In this document: positions 54,234 through 63,464 of the stretch, one piece after another
Layout: every line of letters begins with the position of its first letter
How positions within the stretch are numbered: position 1 is the first letter of the stretch
From: Salinimicrobium catena
GTDB taxonomy: Bacteria > Bacteroidota > Bacteroidia > Flavobacteriales > Flavobacteriaceae
Direction of reading: 5' to 3'
Length of the DNA stretch: 64,000 nucleotides
Assembly: GCF_900102915.1 (NCBI RefSeq)
Contig: NZ_FNGG01000005.1
Location: 100,556-164,555 of the forward strand
Notes under the pieces: model-generated
The model's input: the letters and a program-made list of their open reading frames with translations, nothing else
The model's database searches: none
What the model was told of the DNA's origin: nothing
Made by a program: the position numbers and the translations under genes

Positions 54234-54353
54234 AAGATCGTGCGGTGTAGCTAAAATAAGTTTAATTTTATAATTATAGCCTGCTTTATGATGGCATCGT
54301 GTTTAGGTGTTTATGGAGTTTTTGGCTAAGTTTATGCCCTAAATATTTTTTGA

Positions 54354-56105
54354 ATGAAAAAGATCCTGTTTCCGGTGCTCCTGCTGTTATTTTTGAGTGC
54401 CTGCGATTTTTCTGATTATATCCTGAAACAAGATTTGACTTTTACCACTGTTTTTGAGGAATCGGGCGGGACGGAAACCGCCACCTACCAGCAGATCATT
54501 GACTTTTACCAGGACCTGGCTGCCGTATACCCTTCCATAGAACTGCAATCTATTGGTGAAACGGACAGCGGAAAACCACTGCACCTCGCGATCTTCAATC
54601 CCGACAAGGATTTTGACCTGGAATCAGCAAGAGCCGACAAAACCGTGATCCTGATCAACAACGGGATACATCCCGGCGAAAGCGATGGCATAGATGCTAC
54701 CATGATGCTTTTTAGAGATCTGGCGCAGGATTCTGTCAAAGTACCCGAAAACACCATTATTGCAGCCATTCCTGTTTACAATGTTGGCGGCGCCCTTAAC
54801 CGCAACTCCTTTACCCGCACTAACCAGAACGGACCAAAAGCTTACGGCTTCCGCGGAAATGCCCGCAACTATGACCTTAACCGGGACTTCATTAAAGCCG
54901 ATACTAAGAACACCAGGACCTTTTACGAAATCTTTCACGAGGTAGATCCCGATGTTTTTATCGACACCCACGTAAGCAACGGGGCCGATTACCAGTACAC
55001 GCTTACCCACCTGTTCACCCAGCACGACCAAATGGGCGGGGAATTGGGAAGTTATATCAAGAACCAGTTGCGGCCGGGGCTGGAAAAAGCACTGAAGGCA
55101 AAGGATAACGAAATGACACCCTATGTGAACGTTTTCAATGATGTTCCCGAAAAAGGGTTTACCCAGTTCCTCGATACGCCGCGGTACTCTACCGGTTACA
55201 CCAGCTTGTGGAACACGGTTGGGATGATGATCGAGACCCATATGCTGAAACCCTACGACAAAAGAGTTTGGGGCACTTATGAAACCCTGCTCTCAATGAT
55301 CGAGATAGCCGATAAGGACTCCAAACTCATTAGAAACCTGAGAACCCAGGCCTTCCAGACCTTTCCCGAGCAAAAGTCCTATGCTTTCGATTTCAAGCCG
55401 GACAGCAGCCAGGTATCAAGCCTGCAGTTCAAAGGTTATGAGGCGGAAAGGATAGAAAGTGAGGTTACCGGCGCCATGAGACTTAAATACGACACCACCA
55501 GGCCGTTCACTAAAAAAGTGGATTATTATGATACTTTTAAAGCCCAGCGGCAGGTCACCATGCCCAAAGGATATATCATTCCCCGGGGTTGGTGGCCTAT
55601 CCTGCAATTGCTGGAACTTAATGAAGTGGTGATGGAGGAATTCGATAAGGACACTATGATAACGGCGCAGGTGTACCGCATCAAAAATTTCAAGACCCGC
55701 AGCCGTGCTTATGAAGGACATTATATGCATTCGGAGACCAAAGTGACGCAGGGAATTCAGAAAGTGCGCATTAGAAGAGGTGATGTTTTTGTTCCTCTGA
55801 AGCAAAAAGCAGCAAAATATCTGATGGCGACGCTGGAACCCGAAGCCCCCGATTCCTTTTTCAACTGGAACTTCTTTGACAGCGTACTGCAGCAAAAAGA
55901 AGGATTTTCACCCTATGTTTTTGAAGATATTGCCCGCGAATTCCTTGATGATTACCCTAAAATAGAAGAAGAATTCCTTCAGAAGAAGCAGAACGATCCG
56001 GAATTCGCCCAAAACTGGTATGCCCAGCTGGAGTGGATCCACAGGAAATCTGAGCATTACGAAAAGTCACATTTACGATACCCGATTTTTAGAATAAACA
56101 GGTAG
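54354..56105 (+). CDS. M14 family zinc carboxypeptidase, lipoprotein
   Basis: 583 residues. Lipoprotein signal (LFPVLLLLFLSACDF). The zinc ligands are seen in NNGIHPGESDG (HxxE) and FIDTHVSNGADY (second His about 70-120 residues later as in M14). RNYDLNRDFIKADTKNTR carries the substrate Arg/Asn region. The C-terminal ~200 residues are a less conserved beta region. Cleaves C-terminal residues from peptides in the periplasm. Its 3' end overlaps the convergent NUDIX gene by 33 bases. Confidence 0.9.
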   Translation: MKKILFPVLLLLFLSACDFSDYILKQDLTFTTVFEESGGTETATYQQIIDFYQDLAAVYPSIELQSIGETDSGKPLHLAIFNPDKDFDLESARADKTVILINNGIHPGESDGIDATMMLFRDLAQDSVKVPENTIIAAIPVYNVGGALNRNSFTRTNQNGPKAYGFRGNARNYDLNRDFIKADTKNTRTFYEIFHEVDPDVFIDTHVSNGADYQYTLTHLFTQHDQMGGELGSYIKNQLRPGLEKALKAKDNEMTPYVNVFNDVPEKGFTQFLDTPRYSTGYTSLWNTVGMMIETHMLKPYDKRVWGTYETLLSMIEIADKDSKLIRNLRTQAFQTFPEQKSYAFDFKPDSSQVSSLQFKGYEAERIESEVTGAMRLKYDTTRPFTKKVDYYDTFKAQRQVTMPKGYIIPRGWWPILQLLELNEVVMEEFDKDTMITAQVYRIKNFKTRSRAYEGHYMHSETKVTQGIQKVRIRRGDVFVPLKQKAAKYLMATLEPEAPDSFFNWNFFDSVLQQKEGFSPYVFEDIAREFLDDYPKIEEEFLQKKQNDPEFAQNWYAQLEWIHRKSEHYEKSHLRYPIFRINR

Positions 56106-56696
56106 CATTTCTTCAGGGAAGAGAAGTTTAATGTTGGCATAAGATTTCTGAAGGGCCTTTTGAGCCTTTTCGCGATCCTTCCATTTTACTTTCATGATGC
56201 CCTCTTTCACTTCGGGAACCAGTTCCCCGGTGTAGTCGGTTCTCATTTCGTACCAGTAGGTCACCTTGAGCTTGTACTTTCCTTTGCGCTGAAAGACATG
56301 GTAAGTCTTCTGCAGAAAACGGGTGATCTCAAGGTTCTGCACTCCCGTCTCCTCCTCTACTTCCCTTATCGCCCCTTCCTCGAGGCTTTCGGTTTTTTCT
56401 ACTCTTCCCTTCGGAAGGTCCCACCTGCCGTTACGATAGATGAAAAGCACCTCATTCTGCTTGTTCAAAACCATTCCGCCTGCAGCCGTCACCACCGGAA
56501 GTTTCTTAAAAAGATGTTTCAGCAGTTTCTCCTCTTTTGAATGGTGGAGGTGCACGTATAAAAGTTTTCCTTTATTGATCTTTTTAATGATCTTTTTTAA
56601 TTTCACTTCCTTTATGGGGAGAGATGTGTATTTTTCCCCCATATCCTGCTCTGCGGAAAGAATAATGGGAATATCATTAACAAAAACTTTATACAT
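56073..56696 (-). CDS. NUDIX hydrolase
   Basis: 207 residues from the ATG at 56696 (twelve further in-frame codons overlap pyrE and are not likely used). NUDIX box at GRVEKTESLEEGAIREVEEETGV, matching GX5EX7REUXEEXGU. Preceded by a ~70-residue N-terminal region MYKVFVNDIPIILSAEQ, a start I recognise as common in Flavobacteriaceae NUDIX proteins. It cleaves nucleoside diphosphates linked to another moiety; substrate unknown. Its start lies 7 bases from that of pyrE on the opposite strand, and its 3' end overlaps the M14 gene. Confidence 0.92.
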   Translation of the reverse strand: MYKVFVNDIPIILSAEQDMGEKYTSLPIKEVKLKKIIKKINKGKLLYVHLHHSKEEKLLKHLFKKLPVVTAAGGMVLNKQNEVLFIYRNGRWDLPKGRVEKTESLEEGAIREVEEETGVQNLEITRFLQKTYHVFQRKGKYKLKVTYWYEMRTDYTGELVPEVKEGIMKVKWKDREKAQKALQKSYANIKLLFPEEMLPVYSKNRVS

Positions 56697-56699
56697 TTG
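56692..56699 (+). promoter_or_regulatory. -7 box of pyrE, overlapping the NUDIX start codon
   Basis: TACATTTG, exact to TAnnTTTG, ends 4 bases before the pyrE ATG at 56704 and includes the NUDIX start codon (56694-56696, other strand). Predicts a leaderless pyrE mRNA. No clear TTTG at -33. Confidence 0.55.
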
Positions 56700-56703
56700 C
56701 AGT

Positions 56704-57345
56704 ATGGTTTTAGATAAAGAAACAGCACGCAAAACGGCTGAACTGTTATTGCAAATTAAGGCAATAAAATTAGATGCACAACAAGGTTTTCAATGGGCGA
56801 GCGGCTGGACCTCTCCAATTTACTGTGACAACCGTGTAATCCTTTCCTATCCTCCCATCCGCAATTTTGTGAGGGAGAATATGGCCAAACAAATTGAGCA
56901 ACTGTATGGCCGTGCCGATGTGATCGCTGGCGTGGCCACCGGCGCCATTGGCGTAGGAATGCTGGTTGCCGAATACCTGGGACTGCCGTTCGTATATGTG
57001 CGTCCTGAACCTAAGAACCACGGAAGAAAGAACCAGATAGAAGGCAAGCTCGACGAAGGCCAGAAAGTGGTGGTCGTTGAAGACCTCATCAGTACTGGGA
57101 AAAGCAGCCTTAACGCGGTGAACGCCCTGAAGGAAGCCGGAGCTAACGTTAAGGGAATGCTGGCCATCTTTTCCTACGGATTTCAGAATGCTTCCGAAAA
57201 CTTCAAAGAGGCCAACGTGGAACTGCATACCCTGAGCAACTATGACTTTTTGCTGGAAGTTGCTCAAAAAACAAATTATATCAATCAAGCCGAAGCCGAG
57301 CTGTTGGAAGGCTGGCGCAAAGATCCGGGGAACTGGAAAAAATAA
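56704..57345 (+). CDS. pyrE: Orotate phosphoribosyltransferase
   Basis: 213 residues. Joins orotate to PRPP to give OMP. ASGWTSPIYCDNRVILSYP is the orotate region, VIAGVATGAIGVGMLVAEYLGLPFVYVRPEPKNHG follows, and VVVVEDLISTGKSS is the PRPP motif. Start chosen at the ATG giving MVLDKETARKTAELLLQI, the normal family N-terminus; the longer frame upstream (from 56440) is antisense to the NUDIX gene. Followed 6 bases later by the SRPBCC gene. Confidence 0.96.
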   Translation: MVLDKETARKTAELLLQIKAIKLDAQQGFQWASGWTSPIYCDNRVILSYPPIRNFVRENMAKQIEQLYGRADVIAGVATGAIGVGMLVAEYLGLPFVYVRPEPKNHGRKNQIEGKLDEGQKVVVVEDLISTGKSSLNAVNALKEAGANVKGMLAIFSYGFQNASENFKEANVELHTLSNYDFLLEVAQKTNYINQAEAELLEGWRKDPGNWKK

Positions 57346-57351
57346 AATGCT

Positions 57352-57744
57352 ATGGAATTAGAAAGCGATAAAGTAAAAGTAAATAAGAGTCAGGAAGAGC
57401 TTTTCAACTTTTTGACCAATGTAGAGAACTACGAAAAGATCATGCCCGAGAGCAAGGAGAAGTTCGAGGTGAAGTCTCAGGACACCTTTGCTTTTGCCCT
57501 AAAAGGCATGCCCGAGATCGAACTGCAGATCAAAGAAAAAAGAGCACCGGAATTCATCGTGTTGGGATCTACTTCAGACAAGTTCAATTTCTCGCTTGAC
57601 GTGGTCATTGAAGAAGCCGGCCCTGACCAAAGCGAAGCCCAGATGTTCTTCCACGGAAAATTCAACACCATGATGGCCATGATGGTCAAAGGTCCGTTGA
57701 AGAAATTCATTGCCACCCTGGCAGAGAACACCTCAAAACTTTAG
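57352..57744 (+). CDS. SRPBCC (START-like) fold protein
   Basis: 130 residues. The pattern KVNKSQEELFNFLTNVENYEKIMPESKEKFEVK...FFHGKFNTMMAMMVKGPLKKFIATLAENTSKL is that of polyketide-cyclase/START-like small-molecule-binding proteins: a first helix after strand 1 and a long amphipathic C-terminal helix. Ligand unknown. Co-transcribed with pyrE (6-base gap); converges on birA with a 4-base overlap. Confidence 0.8.
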   Translation: MELESDKVKVNKSQEELFNFLTNVENYEKIMPESKEKFEVKSQDTFAFALKGMPEIELQIKEKRAPEFIVLGSTSDKFNFSLDVVIEEAGPDQSEAQMFFHGKFNTMMAMMVKGPLKKFIATLAENTSKL

Positions 57745-58472
57745 AAACATAGCCGCACCTCCTTGAGGTCGAATTCCTTGAGGAGTTCCTCTTCGGTACG
57801 CACCAGGAGTTTTCCGCTTAAAGAAACATCGGCGATCATCCCGGTAAAGAGGGTTTTATCGGGAAGCTCGAAGGTGGATGGTACATGGATCCGGAAAAGC
57901 TGGCTTTTATAGTCGGTTAAGATTTCCGCTGCACGTTTATTGGAGAGTTGATCGAGTTCCTTTTCGAGGGCATATAGCAGTACGGCCAGCACTTCATCAA
58001 GGTCAAATCTCTTCTGGGTGACCGAGAACATGGAGCCTGCCTGCGGGAGACCGGAAAATGCTTTTTGATTCACATTGAGTCCTACTCCAATGATGCTCGC
58101 AGCCACCTTGCCGTCGTTAAGGACGTTTTCAATAAGCACGCCTCCTATCTTGTAATTGGCTGACATTATGTCGTTAGGCCATTTCACCTTCAGCCGTGGC
58201 AGCTCGAATTGATCAAGGGCTTCCACGATGGTTGTGGCTACTGCCGCGCTTAACAGGAATTGGTGGTCAGGTGAAATGCCGGGTTTGGGATAAACTATAC
58301 TGAAAGTAAGGTTTTCGCCGGGTTCAGAATTCCAGACAGTGCCCCGTTGTCCCCTTCCTGAGAGCTGATTTTTTGCTACGATACAGGTGGCCGGCAGCTG
58401 TGGATTTTCCCGAAACATCTCACGCCCAAAAGAATTGGTGGAGTTGATGGCATTAACTTTGATAAGGTGCAT
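57741..58472 (-). CDS. birA: Biotin--protein ligase
   Basis: 243 residues with the catalytic domain only, no N-terminal HTH, so no repressor role. GRGQRGTVWNSEPGENLTFSIVYP is the biotinyl-AMP loop (GRGQRG). LPRLKVKWPNDIM, IGGVLIENVL and IIGVGLNVNQ complete the active site. It attaches biotin to carboxylases, including the pyruvate carboxylase encoded at 44.1-47.6 kb. Divergent from rsfS; no exact TAnnTTTG box seen for it. Confidence 0.95.
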   Translation of the reverse strand: MHLIKVNAINSTNSFGREMFRENPQLPATCIVAKNQLSGRGQRGTVWNSEPGENLTFSIVYPKPGISPDHQFLLSAAVATTIVEALDQFELPRLKVKWPNDIMSANYKIGGVLIENVLNDGKVAASIIGVGLNVNQKAFSGLPQAGSMFSVTQKRFDLDEVLAVLLYALEKELDQLSNKRAAEILTDYKSQLFRIHVPSTFELPDKTLFTGMIADVSLSGKLLVRTEEELLKEFDLKEVRLCF

Positions 58473-58539
58473 ATAGATAAGAGAATAATGCAGGCGTTAA
58501 ATGTTATGAAAACCAAGGTTCAAAAAGAGTAAAAAGTAA

Positions 58540-58547
58540 TAACTTTG
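58540..58547 (+). promoter_or_regulatory. -7 box of the rsfS-ftsH unit
   Basis: TAACTTTG, exact to TAnnTTTG, 18 bases before the rsfS ATG. It overlaps a perfect 12-base palindrome CTTTGCGCAAAG (58543-58554) at the predicted transcription start. The -33 element is weak. Confidence 0.6.
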
Positions 58548-58565
58548 CGCAAAGAAATAAATTTA

Positions 58566-58937
58566 ATGACAAAAAAAGAAACGAGCAGCGACATACTTAT
58601 TGCACATATAATCAAAGGGATTGAGGAAGTAAAGGGAAATGATATTGATATCCTGGATTTACGAGAAATAGAAAATACCGTTTGTGATTATTTCGTTATC
58701 TGCAACGGAACTTCAAATACGCAGGTAAACGCCATAGTGAATTCCATCCAAAAAACCGTTAGCAAATCAATTAAGGACAAGCCCTGGCACATAGAAGGTT
58801 CAGAGAATGCCGAATGGGTGCTGATGGATTACGTGAATGTAGTTGTTCATGTTTTCCAGAAACATATCAGGGAATATTACGATATTGAAAGCCTTTGGGG
58901 AGATGCCAAAGTGACTTCAATCGAAACAAATTATTAA
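58566..58937 (+). CDS. rsfS: Ribosome silencing factor
   Basis: 123 residues from the ATG at 58566; an in-frame TTG seven codons earlier lies in the -7 box. Family pattern: ILDLREIENTVCDYFVICNGTSNTQVNAIVNSI, WHIEGSENAEWVLMDYVNVVVHVFQKHIREYYDIESLWGDA. RsfS binds uL14 and prevents subunit joining in starvation. First gene of a unit with ftsH, 17 bases apart. Confidence 0.95.
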   Translation: MTKKETSSDILIAHIIKGIEEVKGNDIDILDLREIENTVCDYFVICNGTSNTQVNAIVNSIQKTVSKSIKDKPWHIEGSENAEWVLMDYVNVVVHVFQKHIREYYDIESLWGDAKVTSIETNY

Positions 58938-58954
58938 GATCTAAGAACAAGAGC

Positions 58955-61009
58955 ATGGCTAAAGAGCAACCGAATAAAAATAATTCGCCTAAGAAACCAA
59001 AATTCAGCGCATACTGGATCTATGCGGCCATCATTTTGGTTTTCCTGGCAATAAACTTCTTTAGCGGTAGCGGGTTCAACGAACCTGCCAAAACGAATCC
59101 GGCCGAATTCCTGAATTACCTCGAGCAGGGGGATGTGGAAAAGGTGGTGATCGTGAACCGCAATCAGGCTAGGGTATTCCTAACCGAAGAAGCCAAACAA
59201 AAAGACATTCACAAGCAGGCAGTTCAGGATGAGCTGTTCCCGTCGGGAGATACGCCTGCCTACACCTTTGAGTTCGGGGACCTGCAGAACCTGGAAGACG
59301 ATATAAGGGAAACCAAAGCAGAAAACAACCTGAACACCCCTGTGGTTTTCGAGTCTCAGCACAACATGTGGGGAGATATTTTCCTCACTCTCCTACCCTT
59401 CATCCTTATCATTGGGATCTGGATCTTCATCATGCGAAGAATGAGCGGCGGTGCCGGTGGCGGTGCAGGCGGACAGATCTTCAACATTGGGAAATCCAAA
59501 GCCAAATTGTTTGATCAGAATACCGACGTTAAAACCTCTTTTAAAGATGTTGCCGGTCTTGAAGGCGCGAAGGAAGAAGTACAGGAGATCGTGGATTTCC
59601 TTAAGAACCCTGAAAAATACACTTCTTTGGGAGGAAAGATCCCGAAAGGAGCGCTTTTGGTAGGACCTCCGGGAACCGGTAAGACCTTACTAGCAAAAGC
59701 GGTAGCAGGAGAGGCTAAAGTACCTTTCTTCTCCCTGTCAGGTTCAGATTTCGTTGAAATGTTCGTGGGAGTTGGTGCTTCCAGGGTTCGTGACCTGTTC
59801 AAGCAGGCCAAGGAAAAATCACCTTCAATTATATTTATTGACGAGATCGACGCTATTGGTCGTGCCCGTGGAAAAAGCAATTTCTCAGGTTCAAACGACG
59901 AAAGGGAGAATACCCTTAACCAGTTATTGACCGAGATGGATGGTTTTGGAACCAACACTAACGTGATCGTGATAGCAGCTACGAACCGTGCCGATGTACT
60001 GGATAAGGCCTTAATGCGTGCCGGACGATTCGATCGCCAGATCTATGTGGATCTGCCAGATGTAAGGGAGAGAAAAGAGATCTTTGACGTACACCTTCGT
60101 CCGCTCAAGAAAGTGGCCGACGAGCTGGATACAGATTTCATGGCGAAACAGACTCCGGGATTCTCGGGAGCAGATATCGCCAACGTATGTAACGAAGCGG
60201 CGCTTATCGCCGCAAGAAAAGGAAAACAGGCGGTAGGCAAACAGGATTTCCTGGATGCAGTAGACCGTATAGTGGGTGGTCTTGAGAAAAAGAACAAGAT
60301 CATCACCCCTGAAGAGAAGCAAGCCATCGCCTTCCATGAAGCCGGTCACGCTACTGTGAGCTGGATGCTGGAGCACGCTGCGCCTCTTGTAAAAGTTACC
60401 ATTGTGCCTCGCGGGCAATCGCTGGGAGCTGCGTGGTACCTTCCGGAAGAAAGATTGATCGTGCGTCCTGAACAGATGCTGGACGAGATGTGTGCCGCCC
60501 TGGGAGGACGTGCTGCCGAAAAGGTCATTTTCAACAAGATCTCAACAGGAGCTCTGAGTGACCTGGAAAAAGTAACTAAACAGGCACGTGCCATGGTGAC
60601 CATCTATGGACTGAACGATAAGGTGGGTAACCTTACCTACCACGATTCTTCAGGACAAAGCGAATATAATTTCACAAAACCATATTCTGAAAAAACTTCA
60701 GAATTAATAGATAAAGAGATCTCCAACCTTATCGAGGAACAGTATCAAAGGGCCATCAAATTGCTGGAAGAGAACAAGGACAAACTTACCCAGTTAGCTG
60801 AGATCTTACTCGACAAAGAGGTCATTTTCAAGGATAACCTGGAAGAGATCTTCGGAAAGAGACCCTACAAGAGCCGGGATGAACAAGTGAACGGACAGTC
60901 ACACGGAAAAAATGTTCCGGCGAGGGAAGAGACGGTGACCGAGAGAACATTTCCTTCGGGATCGGGAAGTGAAGATCCCGCTTCAGATAAGCCTTCAGAA
61001 GAAAAATAA
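58955..61009 (+). CDS. ftsH: ATP-dependent zinc metalloprotease FtsH
   Basis: 684 residues from the ATG at 58955. Two membrane helices (about 20-37 and 141-160) flank a periplasmic domain. The AAA domain has Walker A GPPGTGKT (237-244), Walker [10 protein letters not shown] and the [11 protein letters not shown]. The zinc site is HEAGH at 461-465, with the distal Asp downstream in the SDLEKVTK region. The charged C-terminal tail ([18 protein letters not shown]) is variable in the family. Degrades membrane and short-lived cytosolic proteins. A strong terminator follows. Confidence 0.98.
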   Translation: MAKEQPNKNNSPKKPKFSAYWIYAAIILVFLAINFFSGSGFNEPAKTNPAEFLNYLEQGDVEKVVIVNRNQARVFLTEEAKQKDIHKQAVQDELFPSGDTPAYTFEFGDLQNLEDDIRETKAENNLNTPVVFESQHNMWGDIFLTLLPFILIIGIWIFIMRRMSGGAGGGAGGQIFNIGKSKAKLFDQNTDVKTSFKDVAGLEGAKEEVQEIVDFLKNPEKYTSLGGKIPKGALLVGPPGTGKTLLAKAVAGEAKVPFFSLSGSDFVEMFVGVGASRVRDLFKQAKEKSPSIIFIDEIDAIGRARGKSNFSGSNDERENTLNQLLTEMDGFGTNTNVIVIAATNRADVLDKALMRAGRFDRQIYVDLPDVRERKEIFDVHLRPLKKVADELDTDFMAKQTPGFSGADIANVCNEAALIAARKGKQAVGKQDFLDAVDRIVGGLEKKNKIITPEEKQAIAFHEAGHATVSWMLEHAAPLVKVTIVPRGQSLGAAWYLPEERLIVRPEQMLDEMCAALGGRAAEKVIFNKISTGALSDLEKVTKQARAMVTIYGLNDKVGNLTYHDSSGQSEYNFTKPYSEKTSELIDKEISNLIEEQYQRAIKLLEENKDKLTQLAEILLDKEVIFKDNLEEIFGKRPYKSRDEQVNGQSHGKNVPAREETVTERTFPSGSGSEDPASDKPSEEK

Positions 61010-61021
61010 GACATCAAGAGT

Positions 61022-61063
61022 AAAAAATCTTAACTTTAATTAATCTATAAGTTAAGATTTTTT
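61022..61063 (+). terminator. Terminator of the rsfS-ftsH unit
   Basis: Fifteen-base perfect arms AAAAAATCTTAACTT (61022-61036) and AAGTTAAGATTTTTT (61049-61063), 12-nt loop. The next promoter's box overlaps its last base. Confidence 0.85.
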
Positions 61064-61070
61064 ACCTTTG
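61063..61070 (+). promoter_or_regulatory. -7 box of the LUD-cdsA-psd-ACBP unit
   Basis: TACCTTTG, exact to TAnnTTTG, 37 bases before the LUD start; no clear -33 TTTG because the terminator hairpin occupies that position. Confidence 0.5.
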
Positions 61071-61107
61071 GTAGAAATGCTACTTTAGTGTAATAAGCAA
61101 AACCTAT

Positions 61108-61719
61108 ATGAGTCTATTTAGAAATTTTTTGAATCCTAAATCTAAATCAGACAAAGGTCAGGACACGCCAGAAAATTCTGACCGTAGCAAGTATATGCCA
61201 GATGTTAAGTTACCTACCGATGAACGTTTCATGCTTAACTTCAAAAACAACGGAGGTAAATTCCTTTACTGCGAGAGCAATGAGGAGTTAATGGAAATAT
61301 TTGACAACATTATGTTGGAAAATGATTGGTATGAAAAGAAAGCTTGTTGTTTTGATTCGAATTTAAGGAACAAATTTTCAGATTATAACCTGGAATTCAC
61401 CAACTCGGGTGACGCGGCGTTCTTTCTGAGCTCCTGTGAATATCTCATTGCCAACGACGGATCTGTGCTGATCTCCTCTAACCAGATCAAGGAAAAAAAA
61501 CTAAGGGAGCTGCCCTACAATTTTGTCATGGTAGCCTCTACGAGCAAACTGGTAGACGCTATTGGAGAAGGCCTTAGAGGGATCAAATTCAAGAACAAAG
61601 ACCGCATTCCGTCTAATATCACCACCATTAAAAACTTCGAGAATAATAAGGAAGGAGACTTCATGAGTTATGGAAGTAGCACAAAAAACCTATATTTGCT
61701 GCTTCTGGAAGATCTATAA
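61108..61719 (+). CDS. LUD-domain protein (LutC/YkgG-like)
   Basis: 203 residues. The LUD pattern is seen in FTNSGDAAFFLSSCEYLIANDGSVLISSNQIKEKKLRELPYNFVMVASTSKLVDAIGEGLRGIK, with the N-terminal ~100 residues less conserved. LutC-type proteins take part in lactate oxidation with LutA and LutB, but neither is encoded here. The gene instead begins a phospholipid unit (cdsA starts 2 bases after its stop). Role in that context unknown. Confidence 0.8.
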   Translation: MSLFRNFLNPKSKSDKGQDTPENSDRSKYMPDVKLPTDERFMLNFKNNGGKFLYCESNEELMEIFDNIMLENDWYEKKACCFDSNLRNKFSDYNLEFTNSGDAAFFLSSCEYLIANDGSVLISSNQIKEKKLRELPYNFVMVASTSKLVDAIGEGLRGIKFKNKDRIPSNITTIKNFENNKEGDFMSYGSSTKNLYLLLLEDL

Positions 61720-61720
61720 C

Positions 61721-62524
61721 ATGAAGGAAAATATTATTCGTGGTTTATCAGGTGTGATGTATGTCTCTATACTTGTAGTCTCCATATTTTCATCTGAATT
61801 TGCCTTTACCACTCTTTTCCTGTTGTTCGGGATCATTTGTTTAAGGGAACTTCAAAGACTCCTGCATTTAAAAAGTTACCTGGGTTATTTCCTGCTCTTT
61901 TTCCTGTTCTACCTGTTCAGTTATGCCCGATGGAGCCCCTACGCGACCATGGTGCTGCTCATCATCACCCTTTTCGTAAATATGTTCCTGGTCAAGGACC
62001 TGATGCTGGTAAACAAGATCCCGCTCTTTGAAAAGAAGAAGTATGTGATCATCGTTTTCTACCTCATCGCTTCTCTTATCTTCCTAACCCTTATCCCCAG
62101 CTATACCGGAGACTTCACACCCGAGCTCGTTATAGGCATCTTCTCCCTCATTTGGATTAACGATACTTTTGCCTATCTTGTAGGGAAGAACTTTGGAAAG
62201 AAAAAATTGTTTGAACGTATTTCACCTAAAAAGACCGTGGAAGGTTTTTTGGGAGGTCTTATTTTTTCGGCGGTAGCCGCTTATCTGGTCTATTTTTTGA
62301 CCGGACTGCTTAACCTGCACACCTGGGTGGGAATGGCCATTATTCTAAGTATTTTTGGCACCCTTGGAGACCTTATACAGTCAAAGTTCAAAAGACAGGC
62401 AGGCGTTAAAGACAGCGGAAGGTTAATGCCCGGCCATGGAGGCTTGTTTGACAGGTTAGATAGTATTATTTTTGCAAGCCCTTTTGTCTACGCATTTTTA
62501 CAATTTCTAAACTATGTTTCATAA
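61721..62524 (+). CDS. cdsA: Phosphatidate cytidylyltransferase
   Basis: 267 residues from the ATG at 61721, seven or eight membrane helices. Family signature near the C-terminus: FGTLGDLIQSKFKRQAGVKDSGRLMPGHGGLFDRLDSIIFASP, with the acidic metal-binding residues in GDLIQSKFKRQ and KD. Also ISPKKTVEGFLGG. Makes CDP-diacylglycerol, precursor of phosphatidylserine. The last 11 bases overlap psd. Confidence 0.96.
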   Translation: MKENIIRGLSGVMYVSILVVSIFSSEFAFTTLFLLFGIICLRELQRLLHLKSYLGYFLLFFLFYLFSYARWSPYATMVLLIITLFVNMFLVKDLMLVNKIPLFEKKKYVIIVFYLIASLIFLTLIPSYTGDFTPELVIGIFSLIWINDTFAYLVGKNFGKKKLFERISPKKTVEGFLGGLIFSAVAAYLVYFLTGLLNLHTWVGMAIILSIFGTLGDLIQSKFKRQAGVKDSGRLMPGHGGLFDRLDSIIFASPFVYAFLQFLNYVS

Positions 62525-63167
62525 AGAAGGATATAAAATTATGGCCATCGCAGTGATCTTGCTGATCGTTGTGAACCTGGTCGCCCATACATTCATTTTC
62601 ACCGACTGGATCAAACAGCTAATCCTGATTGGAACCCTCATCCTGTTCTTTTTGATCATACAGTTCTTTAGGAACCCAAAAAGGAACACTCAGCTCAACG
62701 ACGCTCATATTGTAGCGCCCGTAGACGGAAAGGTCGTGGTCATAGAAGAAGTATACGAAAAAGAATATTTCAAGGACCAGCGTCTGATGGTTTCGGTTTT
62801 CATGTCACCGATCAATGTACATGTCACCAGGCATCCTATAAGTGGAAAGGTGAAGTACAGCAAGTACCATCCCGGGAAATATCTCGTAGCCTGGCACCCC
62901 AAAGCCAGCGAAGAGAACGAGCGCACTACGGTTGTTGTTGAGAACGAGGTGGCAGGAGAAGTGCTTTACAGGCAGATAGCCGGGGCACTGGCCAAGCGCA
63001 TTGTGAACTACGCAAAAGTAGGCGATGAAGTGGTACAGGGCAGTGACAGCGGATTCATAAAATTCGGGTCGCGAGTAGATGTTTTTCTGCCTTTAGGCAC
63101 TCCTCTGGAAGTAAAACTTAACCAAAAAGTAAAAGGTGGTTTAAGCCTCATCGCTAAAATTTCTTAA
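62514..63167 (+). CDS. psd: Phosphatidylserine decarboxylase (short type)
   Basis: 217 residues. Two membrane helices at the start (AIAVILLIVVNLVAHTFIF, LILIGTLILFFLIIQFF). VAPVDGKVVVIEEV, MSPINVHVTRHPISGKV and the self-cleavage site at the C-terminus (KFGSRVDVF, Ser becoming the pyruvoyl group) follow. Belongs to the Psd-related proenzyme type common in Bacteroidota. Converts phosphatidylserine to phosphatidylethanolamine; the PS synthase is not in the window. Overlaps cdsA. Confidence 0.95.
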   Translation: MFHKEGYKIMAIAVILLIVVNLVAHTFIFTDWIKQLILIGTLILFFLIIQFFRNPKRNTQLNDAHIVAPVDGKVVVIEEVYEKEYFKDQRLMVSVFMSPINVHVTRHPISGKVKYSKYHPGKYLVAWHPKASEENERTTVVVENEVAGEVLYRQIAGALAKRIVNYAKVGDEVVQGSDSGFIKFGSRVDVFLPLGTPLEVKLNQKVKGGLSLIAKIS

Positions 63168-63191
63168 TCAATGCCAATTCTTAATTTTATT

Positions 63192-63458
63192 ATGACTTCG
63201 GAAGAAATTGACAAAGAATTCCAGGAAGCCTATAAAAGGGCAAGTAGAACCGATCAGAAATTTCCTCCCGATATCATGCTGCAGTTTTATGCCTACTACA
63301 AGCAGGCCACCGAACAGGAGGGGATCTACACTCCTTCAGGCGAAGATGACGTAAGAAACGCCTTTAAATTAAATGCCCTCCTGCAGATCAAAGGAATGAG
63401 CATCAAGGAAGCCAAAAAGAATTACATAGACCTGGTGAACCGGTATATTACGGAGTAG
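63192..63458 (+). CDS. Acyl-CoA-binding protein
   Basis: 88 residues from the ATG at 63192. An earlier ATG at 63171 adds MPILNFI, but family members begin at MTSEEIDKEF. The four-helix ACBP fold is recognisable: FQEAYKRASRTDQKFPPDIMLQFYAYYKQATEQ (with the YxxYKQAT motif), then NAFKLNALLQIKGMSIKEAKKNYIDLVNR. Binds long-chain acyl-CoA and so fits the phospholipid genes before it. Last of the LUD-cdsA-psd unit. Confidence 0.9.
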   Translation: MTSEEIDKEFQEAYKRASRTDQKFPPDIMLQFYAYYKQATEQEGIYTPSGEDDVRNAFKLNALLQIKGMSIKEAKKNYIDLVNRYITE

Positions 63459-63464
63459 TTCTTC

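Noticed and set aside
56440..56703. Longer N-terminus for PyrE
   Set aside because: The extension is antisense to the NUDIX domain and the family starts at 56704.
61108..61719. Calling this gene lutC
   Set aside because: Only the LUD domain is supported; no lutA/lutB neighbours.
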